Positions 1 through 8,676 of a stretch of 64,000 nt of DNA are shown here, one piece after another. The position numbers and the translations under genes are program-made. The notes beneath the pieces were generated by a model. That model saw only the letters and a program-made list of their open reading frames with translations. It did not search any database and was not told the origin of the DNA. Positions within the stretch are counted from its first letter, which is position 1. Every line of letters begins with the position of its first letter. Source of the DNA: Streptomyces sp. NBC_01707 (GTDB lineage Bacteria; Actinomycetota; Actinomycetes; Streptomycetales; Streptomycetaceae); contig NZ_CP109190.1 in NCBI RefSeq assembly GCF_041438805.1, positions 8,246,001-8,310,000 of the forward strand. Reading direction: 5' to 3'.

Positions 1-1
1 C

Positions 2-844
2 AAGAGCAAGGGTTTTCACGCGCAGGAGCCCGGTGTCGCGGACAAACAGCAGCTGGGAACGCTTGAAGCGGCTGTGACCAGCGCGCAGCAGGCCCTGCTC
101 GCGGCCAGGAATCCGGGCAGCGGCTCCGGGGGATCGGGCAGCGGCACCGGCGGTGAATCCGGAAGGCTGCAGCTCAAGGCGGCGCAGCAGCAGTTGGACG
201 CGGCCAACGCCGCGCTCCTGGCCTTCCAGGCCGGCTACGGGACCAAAGTCCCCGCGGGTGAGGTCGTCTTCCTGCCGGATCTGCCGGCCCGGTTGGACAA
301 GGTGTCCGTGAAGATCGGTGACACCCCGTCCGGACCGGTCGGCACCGTGACCAGCTCCAAGGTCGTGGTGCAGGCCGTGGTTCCGAGCAACGATGCCAAG
401 TTGCTCCACAAGGGCATGACAGCGCAGGTGGAGACCCCCGACGGCGACAAGGTGCAGGGGGAACTGGTGGCGCTCGGCGGCGATGTGCCGAAGAACGATG
501 CGGGGAACGGTGAAAACCCGGCGGGCACGTCGGGTGGCGGAGGTGATGATGCGTCGGCCCCCGTACCGGTGCAGATTTCCGTCCCGTCGGGCGAACTGAC
601 CAAGAAGGCCAACGGGTCCGCGAAGGTGACCGTCAAGGTGGGCGCGTCGGACTCTGACGTGTTGACGGTGCCCGTCGCCGCACTCCACACATCGGCCGAC
701 GGGCAGGCCAAGGTGCAGGTCCTGCGCGGCAGCAAAGTGGTGGATGTCGCCGTCAAGGCGGGCCTCTCCGCGGAGGGACAGGTGGAGGTCACGCCGTCCG
801 GTGACGCCCTGAAGGAGGGCGATCAAGTGGTGGTCGGACAATGA
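2..844 (+). CDS. Efflux periplasmic-adaptor-like (HlyD/MacA type) protein, C-terminal part
   Basis: The reading frame is open from base 2, so the N-terminus lies outside the window. The visible 280 residues have an Ala/Gln-rich helical stretch interrupted by a Gly/Ser-rich linker, then beta-rich segments typical of the lipoyl/beta-barrel and membrane-proximal domains of MacA/HlyD adaptors. Its stop overlaps the start of a MacB-like ATPase (ATGA), followed by a matching permease, so it is probably the extracytoplasmic subunit of a tripartite-like exporter. In Gram-positives such adaptors are membrane-anchored. Family assignment is from domain pattern and context; the substrate is unknown. Confidence 0.75.
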   Translation, partial: KSKGFHAQEPGVADKQQLGTLEAAVTSAQQALLAARNPGSGSGGSGSGTGGESGRLQLKAAQQQLDAANAALLAFQAGYGTKVPAGEVVFLPDLPARLDKVSVKIGDTPSGPVGTVTSSKVVVQAVVPSNDAKLLHKGMTAQVETPDGDKVQGELVALGGDVPKNDAGNGENPAGTSGGGGDDASAPVPVQISVPSGELTKKANGSAKVTVKVGASDSDVLTVPVAALHTSADGQAKVQVLRGSKVVDVAVKAGLSAEGQVEVTPSGDALKEGDQVVVGQ

Positions 845-1563
845 CGGAGCTGCCGATGTCCGTCGTACCCGACACCGACACCGTCATCCAACTGGTCTCC
901 GTCGACCGGACCTTCGACTCCGAACCGCCGGTGCATGCGCTGCGGGACGTGAACATGACCGTCCGGCGTGGCGAGCACCTGTCGATCGTCGGCCCGTCCG
1001 GTTCCGGCAAGTCGACTCTGCTCAACACCCTGGGACTGCTTGACCGCCCCACCTCGGGCGCCTACTGGCTCGACGGCGTGGAGACCAAGACGCTCGGTGA
1101 CCTGGAGCGCACCTCGCTGCGCGGCAGCCGGATCGGATTCGTCTTCCAGTCCTTCCATCTGCTGCCCTACCGGACGGTGGACGAGAACGTCATGCTGGCC
1201 GAGGCCTACCGTCGGCCGCTCCCCGGGCGCGGCCGTGCCGGCCGCCGCACCAGGGCCGAGGAGGCGCTGGAACGGGTGGGCCTGGCGCACCGGTTCGGCT
1301 TCCGGCCGGACAGGCTCTCCGGTGGTGAAAGGCAGCGTGTGGCGATCGCCCGCGCGCTGATGAGCGAGCCCGCTCTGCTGCTCTGCGACGAGCCCACCGG
1401 CAATCTCGACAGCGAGAACACCGAGTCGGTGCTGGACCTCTTCGACGAACTGCGCGACCAGGGCATGACTCTGGTCGTGATCACCCATGAAGAGGCGGTC
1501 AGCAAGCGGGCCAACAGGCGGGTCAGGATCAGCGACGGACGGCTGACGGAGGAGAACCGATGA
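841..1563 (+). CDS. ABC transporter ATP-binding protein, MacB/LolD type
   Basis: This 240-residue nucleotide-binding domain has Walker A GPSGSGKS (residues 51-58), the Q-loop in VFQSFHLLPY, signature LSGGERQR, Walker B LLLCDEPTGNLD and H-loop VITHEE. The signature and the DEPTGNLD Walker B are characteristic of the MacB/LolD/FtsE group, which works by mechanotransmission with FtsX-like permeases. Start and stop both overlap neighbouring genes by 4 bases, so the three genes are translationally coupled. It energises the permease encoded next; the cargo cannot be read from sequence. Confidence 0.92.
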   Translation: MTELPMSVVPDTDTVIQLVSVDRTFDSEPPVHALRDVNMTVRRGEHLSIVGPSGSGKSTLLNTLGLLDRPTSGAYWLDGVETKTLGDLERTSLRGSRIGFVFQSFHLLPYRTVDENVMLAEAYRRPLPGRGRAGRRTRAEEALERVGLAHRFGFRPDRLSGGERQRVAIARALMSEPALLLCDEPTGNLDSENTESVLDLFDELRDQGMTLVVITHEEAVSKRANRRVRISDGRLTEENR

Positions 1564-2915
1564 GGGCCCGAGCACGCGTCCTGGAGCCGGCGGCCCCGCT
1601 GGATCAGGCAGACCGGGTGGACCCGCGGATCGCCGACCGGTACGCCGGCGGGCGGCACACCACCCGCCGGGGGCGTGCACGGCGCCGCGGCAGGGCCAGG
1701 GTCATCGAGCGTCCCCGGATGGACTTCCGGGACCTGTGGACCGAGGCGCTGGCGGGGGTGCTCGCCCGTCCGATGCGCTCCGCCCTGACCACACTGGGCA
1801 CGGTTCTGGGCATCACCACCCTGGTCATCACCATCGGGATCTCGGCCACGGCGGGCAATCAGATCGTCGGCCGGTTCGACGCTCTCACCGCCACCTCGGT
1901 CACGGTGGTGGTACCCCCGCCGCCGCCGTCGGCCGACCCTGTGCCGCTCGTGGACTGGTCGGGTGTCGACGCGGTCCGGCGGCTCGCCGGAGTCGATTCG
2001 GTGGCGGCGATCGCCGACTCCACCGCCACCGCGAGCGTCCAGGTACGTGCGAACGACGTGGTGTCCCCCGGGGACGTCACCGGCCAGACCATGGCGGTCC
2101 TCGCCGCTTCCCCCACGCTGCCCGCCGCGGTGCGCGGCAGGATGACTGCCGGGCGCTTCTTCGACGACGGGAACATCGCCGGGCACGACCGGGTGGCGGT
2201 GCTCGGCGACCAGGCCGCACGACTCCTCGGCATCAGCTCGATACAGGACTCTCCCGCGGTCTTCCTGAAGGGCCAGGCCTACACCGTGATCGGGATTCTC
2301 GGCGGAGCCGAGCGGGAGCAGCAGCTCTCGACCGCGGTGATCCTGCCGCCCACGACAGCCGAGGACCAGCTGGGCCTGGGAACGGTGACCCGGGTACTGA
2401 TCAACACCGCACTCGGCGCGGCGAAGCAGGTTGCCCACCAGGCACCGATCGCGCTCGCTCCCGGGGCCGAGGACGCCCTCACCGTCACGGCACCGCCCGA
2501 CCCGACCAAGGCACGCAAGGGAGTGCAGGGCGACGTCAACGGCCTGTTCCTGGTACTCGGACTGGTCTCGCTGGTGGTGGGGGCCATCGGTATCGCCAAC
2601 GTGACGCTGGTGACGGTCATGGAGCGGATCGGGGAGATCGGACTGCGCCGCGCTCTCGGCGCCTCGCGACGGCAGGTCGCCGGCCAGTTCCTGGTGGAGT
2701 CGACGACCATCGGACTCCTCGGCGGCGTCATCGGCGCCGTCCTGGGCATGGTCGTGGTGGTGGCCGTCTCCGCCATCAGGGACTGGACTCCGGTCCTGGA
2801 CGTCCGTCTCGCTCTCGGAGCCCCGGTCGCCGGAGCCCTCGTCGGACTCCTGGCCGGCCTCTACCCGTCACTGCGGGCCTCCCGCATGGAGCCCGTCGAC
2901 GCTCTGCGCTCCTGA
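1560..2915 (+). CDS. ABC transporter permease, MacB/FtsX family
   Basis: The 451-residue protein has a basic N-terminal extension of about 60 residues, a first membrane helix near residues 80-100, a large extracytoplasmic MacB-type core domain, and a C-terminal FtsX domain of three helices. The FtsX domain includes the conserved stretch MERIGEIGLRRALGASR. The ATG overlaps the ATPase stop. The extension is longer than usual, so translation might begin nearer the MDFRDLW segment. It is the last gene of the adaptor-ATPase-permease operon. Confidence 0.9.
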   Translation: MRARARVLEPAAPLDQADRVDPRIADRYAGGRHTTRRGRARRRGRARVIERPRMDFRDLWTEALAGVLARPMRSALTTLGTVLGITTLVITIGISATAGNQIVGRFDALTATSVTVVVPPPPPSADPVPLVDWSGVDAVRRLAGVDSVAAIADSTATASVQVRANDVVSPGDVTGQTMAVLAASPTLPAAVRGRMTAGRFFDDGNIAGHDRVAVLGDQAARLLGISSIQDSPAVFLKGQAYTVIGILGGAEREQQLSTAVILPPTTAEDQLGLGTVTRVLINTALGAAKQVAHQAPIALAPGAEDALTVTAPPDPTKARKGVQGDVNGLFLVLGLVSLVVGAIGIANVTLVTVMERIGEIGLRRALGASRRQVAGQFLVESTTIGLLGGVIGAVLGMVVVVAVSAIRDWTPVLDVRLALGAPVAGALVGLLAGLYPSLRASRMEPVDALRS

Positions 2916-2965
2916 GGGCTGCCCGTCCGTGCCCTCCCGAGGAACGGCCGGGCGCGGTGGCGACT

Positions 2966-3000
2966 GTGTGCGCCCGGGCAGGACTCGAACCTGCGGCCGA
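2966..3000 (-). other. Remnant of the 3' end of a tRNA-Arg-like gene (T-arm and acceptor strand)
   Basis: Read on the minus strand, the segment contains a perfect T-arm (GCAGG, loop TTCGAGT, CCTGC) followed by CCGGGCGCA. This closely resembles the 3' end of actinobacterial tRNA-Arg, with one extra C at the T-stem/acceptor junction. No anticodon arm, D-arm or 5' acceptor is present; those positions are the end of the chloride channel gene. Such fragments usually mark attachment sites of integrated elements or recombination scars. It is not a functional tRNA. Confidence 0.55.
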
Positions 3001-3004
3001 GTGT

Positions 3005-4351
3005 TCAGGCGGCGCCCTGTCCGTGCGGAAGACCGTCCGGCTCCGGGGCGAGTCGGAGCGAGACGACGTACGCGACCACGACCGAGACGATCACCAGCGG
3101 CATGACGGTGAGACCCGGCGACCCCAGCAGCAGCGTGGCCAGCAGCACCGAGGTCATCGGAAGTCTGAGCATCGCCACGCACATGGCACCGATGCCCATC
3201 GCGAAGCCGGACGTCACGTTCAGCCCGGGCAGATGGGAGAGCGCGATGCCGCCCGCGGCTCCCACGAACATCGCCGGGAAGACGGGGCCGCCCCGGAAGC
3301 AACTCAAGGACGCGCAGTACGCCAGCCCCTTGCAGACGATGAGCATCACGAGCGTGCCCACCGTGTATCCGGCGCTCTCGGCAAGCAAGGGGTCCAGCGC
3401 GTTCTGTCCCGAGTACAGCACCCCGGAGGCCGCTTTCCCCGTGGCCTCGGCATACGCCAGTGCGAGGACCCCGACCACCAGCCCCATCAGCACGGTGCCC
3501 ACCACCATCCGTCGCTCGACCCGCGCCTGCAGGAGCAGGGCGAGCCGCCGGATCCCTTCGCCGACGACGGCCGCCCCCAGCCCGACGACGACCGCCCAGC
3601 CGAACTGGGCGAGGTCAGGTTCCTCGGCCCGCGGCACGTGGTGAAGTGCCAGGGAGTACGTTCCCAGACCGGTCCACGAACCCAGCCCGACGAAGATGAG
3701 CGAACCCACACCCGAGGCGAGCAGGCCCGGCACAAGGACCATTCCGAGCACGGCCCCGCCGAGGCCCGACGCTTCCATCAGAAGGAACGCCCCGAGCAGC
3801 GGAGACCCCAGCAGGGCGCTGACAGCGGCGAAGCTGCCGGCGGCTCCCACGACGGCACTCGCGTTCGGCCGGATGTCCTGCTTCACCAGGCGTACGGTCC
3901 ACACGGCAAGCCCGCCGCCGAGGGCGATGAGCGGCGCCTCGGGCCCGAGCACGGCACCGAGGCCGAGCGAGGCCAGGGCAGCGATCACGATCCCGGGCAG
4001 CTCCACCGCCGTAGGGGCCCCCGTCGTCTTCATGCCTTCGGCCGGCTTGTGCCCGCCTGTGCCCGGCAGGTAACGGATGGTCAGCCCGACCAGCAGGCCG
4101 GCAACGACGAGCAGCGGCACGGGCCACCACGTCGGCGTGGAGTGGAAGCCCAGTGCCCTCGGCAGGTCGGAGTAGGTCAGCGACTGGAGTTCGTGGGTGA
4201 GTGCGAGGAAACCGAAGGCCACAGCCGAGATCGGAACCCCGAGAAGCGCCGCCATCACCAGCAGTCCCGTGTAGCCACGGGTACGAACGATCGCGAACGG
4301 GTCCGGGGGCGCCGCCGCGGACGCCCCGACGGGCTTGGCCGACATACTCAT
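3005..4351 (-). CDS. Voltage-gated chloride channel (ClC) family protein
   Basis: The 448-residue membrane protein has about ten hydrophobic segments and the ClC filter elements: a GPEAP variant of GREGP, which keeps the gating glutamate, and FRGGPVFPAM matching the GxFxP element. The segment GSFAAVSALLGSPLLGAF corresponds to the conserved helix before the third motif. There is no C-terminal CBS pair, as is common in short bacterial ClCs. It should move chloride or exchange Cl- for H+ across the cytoplasmic membrane. The SD GAGGAG lies 3 bases from the first ATG but 9 bases from a second at 4345, so 4345 may be the true start. Confidence 0.88.
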   Translation of the reverse strand: MSMSAKPVGASAAAPPDPFAIVRTRGYTGLLVMAALLGVPISAVAFGFLALTHELQSLTYSDLPRALGFHSTPTWWPVPLLVVAGLLVGLTIRYLPGTGGHKPAEGMKTTGAPTAVELPGIVIAALASLGLGAVLGPEAPLIALGGGLAVWTVRLVKQDIRPNASAVVGAAGSFAAVSALLGSPLLGAFLLMEASGLGGAVLGMVLVPGLLASGVGSLIFVGLGSWTGLGTYSLALHHVPRAEEPDLAQFGWAVVVGLGAAVVGEGIRRLALLLQARVERRMVVGTVLMGLVVGVLALAYAEATGKAASGVLYSGQNALDPLLAESAGYTVGTLVMLIVCKGLAYCASLSCFRGGPVFPAMFVGAAGGIALSHLPGLNVTSGFAMGIGAMCVAMLRLPMTSVLLATLLLGSPGLTVMPLVIVSVVVAYVVSLRLAPEPDGLPHGQGAA

Positions 4352-4502
4352 TGTCTCCTCAGCGTCGGAGCCCTCAGGCAGGCGCCGGCCCGCGAGCGTT
4401 CAGAACGTGATACCACGCGAGGGCGTTTCGCCCGGGATGCCGGACCGTAGCCCTGCGGTGAGCAGCGCACTTCACCCCCATGGACCCGGGGCCACCTATG
4501 GA

Positions 4503-4740
4503 TCACCGCCGGTCGTCGTACGGCTCGGACGCGGAGAGCCGGTCCGCGCGTACCGTCTCGACCAGGGCCTGATGGTCCCGCTCGCTCAGGCCGGCGTACG
4601 CCTCGGCGAATGTATGGAGCCCACAGGTCGGACGCGTCGCCGCTGCCCAGATGCGCGGCGATGGCCATGCGGTCGCCGGATCTCGCCTGGGCGCGGGCCT
4701 GTTGTGGTGCCGCAGGTCTCGCCGAACGTCCTCAGGCGGG
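4503..4740 (-). pseudogene. Decayed C-terminal fragment of a DUF2252 protein
   Basis: Two minus-strand frames together resemble the C-terminus of DUF2252 proteins. Upstream is ARAQARSGDRMAIAAHLG; then, after a frame change, FAEAYAGLSERDHQALVE runs on to a stop at 4503. These match the family pattern LARAHARSGD...FAEAYAxQNERDxxALV. A further piece (FGETCG) lies in a third frame, and nothing recognisable remains of the first 300 or so residues. The gene is therefore N-terminally deleted and frameshifted at least once. The rest of 4352-4858 holds only the upstream region of the chloride channel gene. Confidence 0.65.
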
Positions 4741-4858
4741 CCGGGGCGTCATGGTGGGCACCGCCCCCGGGCAGCGGCGGAGGGCGAGATACCAGGACCC
4801 GTCGACGGTCTGCGTTCGGAAGTGGCGGAGTGGACCGGGGACTTGAGAAGATCGATTC

Positions 4859-5089
4859 GTGGAGTCCTCCGAACCGTTGCCCGGGTCCGACGTCGAGCCC
4901 CTGCCCGGGGCCGGACGCGCCGTGAGCCGCCGGCTGGTCCGTTGCCGTCTCTGCGGCCGCCCGCTGACCGGAACGGACTCGCGCCGCACCGGTCTGGGCC
5001 CGGCCTGCGACGCCAAACTCCACCCTGTCGCACCGGACATCCGCACCCGCCGCCACGAGGTCGAACAGGACCCGCTGCCCGGTACCTGA
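4859..5089 (+). CDS. Small DUF6011 zinc-ribbon-like protein
   Basis: The 76-residue protein is centred on CRLCGRPLTGTDSRRTGLGP followed by ACDAKL. This is the DUF6011 pattern, with three cysteines placed like a minimal zinc knuckle (CxxC...C). The start is GTG, preceded by a GAGAAG-type SD about 10 bases upstream. Flanking residues are low-complexity. Actinobacterial genomes and phages often carry such proteins; the function is unknown, and nucleic-acid or metal binding is only inferred from the cysteines. Confidence 0.7.
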   Translation: MESSEPLPGSDVEPLPGAGRAVSRRLVRCRLCGRPLTGTDSRRTGLGPACDAKLHPVAPDIRTRRHEVEQDPLPGT

Positions 5090-5102
5090 GCGGCGAAGGC
5101 GG

Positions 5103-5975
5103 CTATGAGCCGAGGGGGCGGAACAATCCCTCCTGTACCACGGACACCAGCAGATTGCCGCCGCGGTCATAGATCCGGCCGCGCGCCAGTCCCCGTCCAC
5201 CCGTCGCGATCGGCGACTCCTGGTCGTACAGGAACCACTCGTCGGCCCGGAACGGCCGGTGGAACCACATCGCGTGGTCCAGCGACGCCATGTCGAAGCC
5301 GCGTGGTCCCCACAGCGGCTCCACCGGGATGCGGACCGCGTCGAGGAGTGTCATGTCGCTCGCGTACGTCAGCGCGCAGGTGTGCACGAGCGGGTCGTCG
5401 CCCAGTGGGCCGACCGCGCGCATCCAGACGGCGCTGCGCGGGTCCGCGTCCTCGATCTCCTCGTGCGTCCAGCGCAGCCGGTCGACGTACCGGATGTCGA
5501 ACGGCTGGCGCCGGGCCATCCGCTCCAGCGCGTCCGGCAGCGCCCCGAGGTGCTCGCGGACCTCTTCGGCGATCGTCGGCAGCTGTTCCGGGTCCGGGAC
5601 GGTCCGGGCGGGCGGCAGCTGGTGCTCGAAGCCCGCTTCCTCCGGCCGGTGGAAGGACGCCGTCAGATTGAAGATCGTCCGGCCCTGCTGGACGGCGGTG
5701 ACCCGACGGGTGGTGAACGACCGCCCGTCCCGCACCCGTTCCACCTCGTAGACGATCGGGACGCCGGGCCGGCCCGGCCGCAGGAAGTACGCGTGCAGCG
5801 AATGGACCGGCCGGTCCCCGTCGGTGGTGCGACCGGCCGCCACCAGCGCCTGCCCGGCGACCTGACCGCCGAAGACCCGCTGCAAGGACTCCTCGGGGCT
5901 GCGCCCGCGGAATATGTTGACCTCGATCCGCTCCAGGTCGAGCAGGTCGACCAGGCGCTCGGCGGGGTTCGTCAT
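5103..5975 (-). CDS. tesB: Acyl-CoA thioesterase II
   Basis: The 290-residue protein has the double hot-dog architecture of TesB: an N-terminal unit with RVFGGQVAGQAL and VHSLHAYFLRPG, and a C-terminal unit with MASLDHAMWFHRPFRADEW and SVVQEGLFR. The usual Asp (SLDHAMW), Thr/Ser and Gln (VVQEG) catalytic positions appear present. It hydrolyses acyl-CoA to free acid and CoA in the cytoplasm. ATG at 5975 is chosen because GGAG lies 9 bases upstream; an in-frame GTG at 5990 has no SD. It is 49 bases downstream of the helicase gene on the same strand. Confidence 0.92.
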   Translation of the reverse strand: MTNPAERLVDLLDLERIEVNIFRGRSPEESLQRVFGGQVAGQALVAAGRTTDGDRPVHSLHAYFLRPGRPGVPIVYEVERVRDGRSFTTRRVTAVQQGRTIFNLTASFHRPEEAGFEHQLPPARTVPDPEQLPTIAEEVREHLGALPDALERMARRQPFDIRYVDRLRWTHEEIEDADPRSAVWMRAVGPLGDDPLVHTCALTYASDMTLLDAVRIPVEPLWGPRGFDMASLDHAMWFHRPFRADEWFLYDQESPIATGGRGLARGRIYDRGGNLLVSVVQEGLFRPLGS

Positions 5976-6024
5976 GCGGTTCGTCTCCACTCTCGCAGCG
6001 ATGCCGTGTGTATGGCGAGCGCGG

Positions 6025-8538
6025 TCACAGCTGGCCGACCGAGGTGACCCTGACGACCGCCCGGCCCTCTTCGTCGGAGGCCGCCAGATCGATCTCGGCG
6101 CTGATGCCCCAGTCGTGGTCGCTGTTCGGGTCGGCGAACGTCTGTCGCACCCGCCACAGTCCGTGCGCGGCGTCCTCGTCGATCTTCAGCAGCTTCGGCC
6201 CGCGGGCGTCCGGACCGGTGCCCAGGTCCTCGTACTCGTCCCAGTACGCGTCCATCGCCTCGCCCCACGCGTCCTCGTCCCAGCCCGCGTCGCCGTCCAG
6301 GTCGCCGAGCTCGGCGACCTTGTCCAGCGCGGCCAGCTCCACCCGGCGGAACATCGCGTTGCGGACCAGAACCCGGAAGGCGCGGGCGTTGGCTGTGACC
6401 GGCTTGACCTCGTCGGCCCGCTCCTGCGCCTCCTCGGCGGTCTCAACCTCCGGGTTGGCGAGCTGCTCCCACTCGTCGAGGAGACTGGAGTCCACCTGCC
6501 GCACCATCTCGCCGAGCCAGGCGATCAGATCCTCCAGGTCCTCGGACTTCAGGTCGTCCGGGATGGTGTGCTCAAGAGCCTTGTACGCGCTCGCCAGGTA
6601 CCGCAGCACGATGCCCTCGGTACGCGCCAGCTCGTAGTTCGAGGTGAACTCCGTGAACGTCATGGCGCGTTCGTACATGTCCCGGATCACGGACTTCGGC
6701 GAGACGGGGTGGTCGCCCACCCACGGGTGGCTCTTGCGGTACACGTCGTACGCGTGCCACAGCAATTCGCTCAGCGGCTTCGGGTACGTGACGTCCTGGA
6801 GCAGTTCCATCCGCTCCTCGTACTCGACACCGTCCGCCTTCATCTGGCCGACCGCTTCGCCGCGCGCCTTGTTCTGCTGGGCGGCCAGGATCTGCCGCGG
6901 GTCGTCGAGCGTCGACTCGACGACGGAGACCATGTCCAGCGCATACGACGGCGATTCACCGTCGAGCAGGTCGAACGCGGCCAGTGCGAACGTGGACAGC
7001 GGCTGGTTCAGCGCGAAGTCCTGCTGGAGATCGACGGTGAGTCGCACGATGCGGCCCTCCGCGTCCGGCTTGTCGAGCTGTTCCACCACGCCGCCGTCCA
7101 GCAGCGAGCGGTAGATCGCGATGGCCCGTCGGATGTGGCGCAGCTGCGCCTTGCGCGGCTCGTGGTTGTCCTCCAGCAGATGCCGCATCGCCGCGAAGGC
7201 GTTCCCGGGACGCGCGATCACGGACAGCAACATCGTGTGCGTGACCCGGAAGCGGGAGGTCAGTGGTTCCGGATCGGACTGGATCAGCTTGTCGAACGTG
7301 GTCTCCGACCAGGCGACGAAGCCCTCGGGGGCCTTCTTGCGGACCACCTTGCGCTTCTTCTTGGGGTCGTCGCCCGCCTTCTTGACGGCCTTCTCGTTCT
7401 CGATGACGTGCTCCGGCGCCTGCGCGACGACGAAGCCCGCCGTGTCGAAGCCGGCCCGGCCCGCACGGCCGGCGATCTGGTGGAACTCACGGGCGCGCAG
7501 CGTACGGACCCGGGTGCCGTCGTACTTGGTGAGCGCCGTGAAGAGCACCGTACGGATCGGGACGTTGACGCCGACGCCGAGGGTGTCCGTACCGCAGATC
7601 ACCTTCAGCAGACCGGCCTGGGCGAGCTTCTCCACCAGCCGCCGGTACTTCGGGAGCATGCCCGCGTGATGCACCCCGATGCCGTGCCGCACGTAGCGGG
7701 AGAGGTTCTGGCCGAACTTCGTGGTGAAGCGGAAGTTGCCGATCAGGTCGGCGATCTTCTCCTTCTCCTCCTTGGTGCACATGTTGATGCTCATCAGCGA
7801 CTGCGCCCGCTCGACGGCCGCGGCCTGCGTGAAGTGCACGATGTAGACCGGTGACTGCCGGGTGTCCAGCAGTTCGGTGAGCGTCTCGGTGATCGGGGTC
7901 AGCCGGTACTCGTAGCTCAGCGGGACGGGCCGGGTCGCCGAGCGCACCACGGAGGTGGGACGGCCGGTGCGCCGGGTCAGGTCCTGCTCGAACATCTTGA
8001 CGTCACCGAGCGTGGCCGACATCAGGATGAACTGGGCCTGCGGCAGCTCCAGGAGCGGGATCTGCCAGGCCCAGCCGCGGTCCGGCTCCGCATAGAAGTG
8101 GAACTCGTCCATCACGACCTGACCGATGTCGGCGTGCTTGCCGTCGCGCAGCGCGATGGACGCGAGCACCTCGGCCGTGCAGCAGATCACCGGCGCGTCC
8201 GCGTTGACCGAGGCGTCGCCGGTGAGCATCCCGACGTTCTCCGTACCGAACAGTTTGCACAGGTCGAAGAACTTCTCCGAGACCAGTGCCTTGATCGGTG
8301 CGGTGTAGAAGGTGACCTTGTCCTGGGCCAGCGCCGTGAAGTGCGCGCCTGCCGCGACCAGGCTCTTTCCGGAGCCGGTGGGGGTGGACAGGATCACGTT
8401 CGCCCCGGAGACCACCTCGATCAGCGCCTCCTCCTGAGCAGGGTAGAGGGTGATGCCCTGGGTCTCGGTCCATGACGAGAAGGCCTCGAAGAGGGCGTCC
8501 GGGTCGTCGGTCGGGGGCAGCTGATCGATAAGGGTCAC
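6025..8538 (-). CDS. DEAD/DEAH-box (Ski2-like) helicase with C-terminal DUF3516
   Basis: The 837-residue superfamily II helicase has motif I TPTGSGKS, motif II in the variant VMDEFHF, motif III MSATLGD, and motif VI in HQIAGRAGRAGFDT. A long C-terminal region after about residue 450 matches DUF3516, the actinobacterial partner of this Ski2-like core. It is presumably an RNA helicase in RNA processing or decay. GTG at 8538 (VTLIDQLPPTDD) is preferred because a G-rich SD precedes it and the more upstream sequence is atypical. The DEFH motif in place of DEVH/DExH is family-typical. Confidence 0.88.
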   Translation of the reverse strand: MTLIDQLPPTDDPDALFEAFSSWTETQGITLYPAQEEALIEVVSGANVILSTPTGSGKSLVAAGAHFTALAQDKVTFYTAPIKALVSEKFFDLCKLFGTENVGMLTGDASVNADAPVICCTAEVLASIALRDGKHADIGQVVMDEFHFYAEPDRGWAWQIPLLELPQAQFILMSATLGDVKMFEQDLTRRTGRPTSVVRSATRPVPLSYEYRLTPITETLTELLDTRQSPVYIVHFTQAAAVERAQSLMSINMCTKEEKEKIADLIGNFRFTTKFGQNLSRYVRHGIGVHHAGMLPKYRRLVEKLAQAGLLKVICGTDTLGVGVNVPIRTVLFTALTKYDGTRVRTLRAREFHQIAGRAGRAGFDTAGFVVAQAPEHVIENEKAVKKAGDDPKKKRKVVRKKAPEGFVAWSETTFDKLIQSDPEPLTSRFRVTHTMLLSVIARPGNAFAAMRHLLEDNHEPRKAQLRHIRRAIAIYRSLLDGGVVEQLDKPDAEGRIVRLTVDLQQDFALNQPLSTFALAAFDLLDGESPSYALDMVSVVESTLDDPRQILAAQQNKARGEAVGQMKADGVEYEERMELLQDVTYPKPLSELLWHAYDVYRKSHPWVGDHPVSPKSVIRDMYERAMTFTEFTSNYELARTEGIVLRYLASAYKALEHTIPDDLKSEDLEDLIAWLGEMVRQVDSSLLDEWEQLANPEVETAEEAQERADEVKPVTANARAFRVLVRNAMFRRVELAALDKVAELGDLDGDAGWDEDAWGEAMDAYWDEYEDLGTGPDARGPKLLKIDEDAAHGLWRVRQTFADPNSDHDWGISAEIDLAASDEEGRAVVRVTSVGQL

Positions 8539-8676
8539 GCCCCCATCTTGCCTGCCTTGTGACCGGATGAGGGAACCGGGCGACCGGACGAAGATCACGG
8601 ACGATACGCTGCCCACTCAACTCGGCCGGATCGCAACGGCGATGGCGGCCGGACAACTTTGGGGGCGGGAAGAACC

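Noticed and set aside
2966..3080. A complete tRNA gene
   Set aside because: Only the T-arm and acceptor are present. The adjoining bases encode the end of the chloride channel, and no anticodon arm can be folded.
1736..4450. A 904-codon open frame across the permease and chloride channel genes
   Set aside because: It is a GC-rich shadow frame, dominated by Arg/Gly/Pro with no domains. The overlapping frames encode clear families with correct codon bias.
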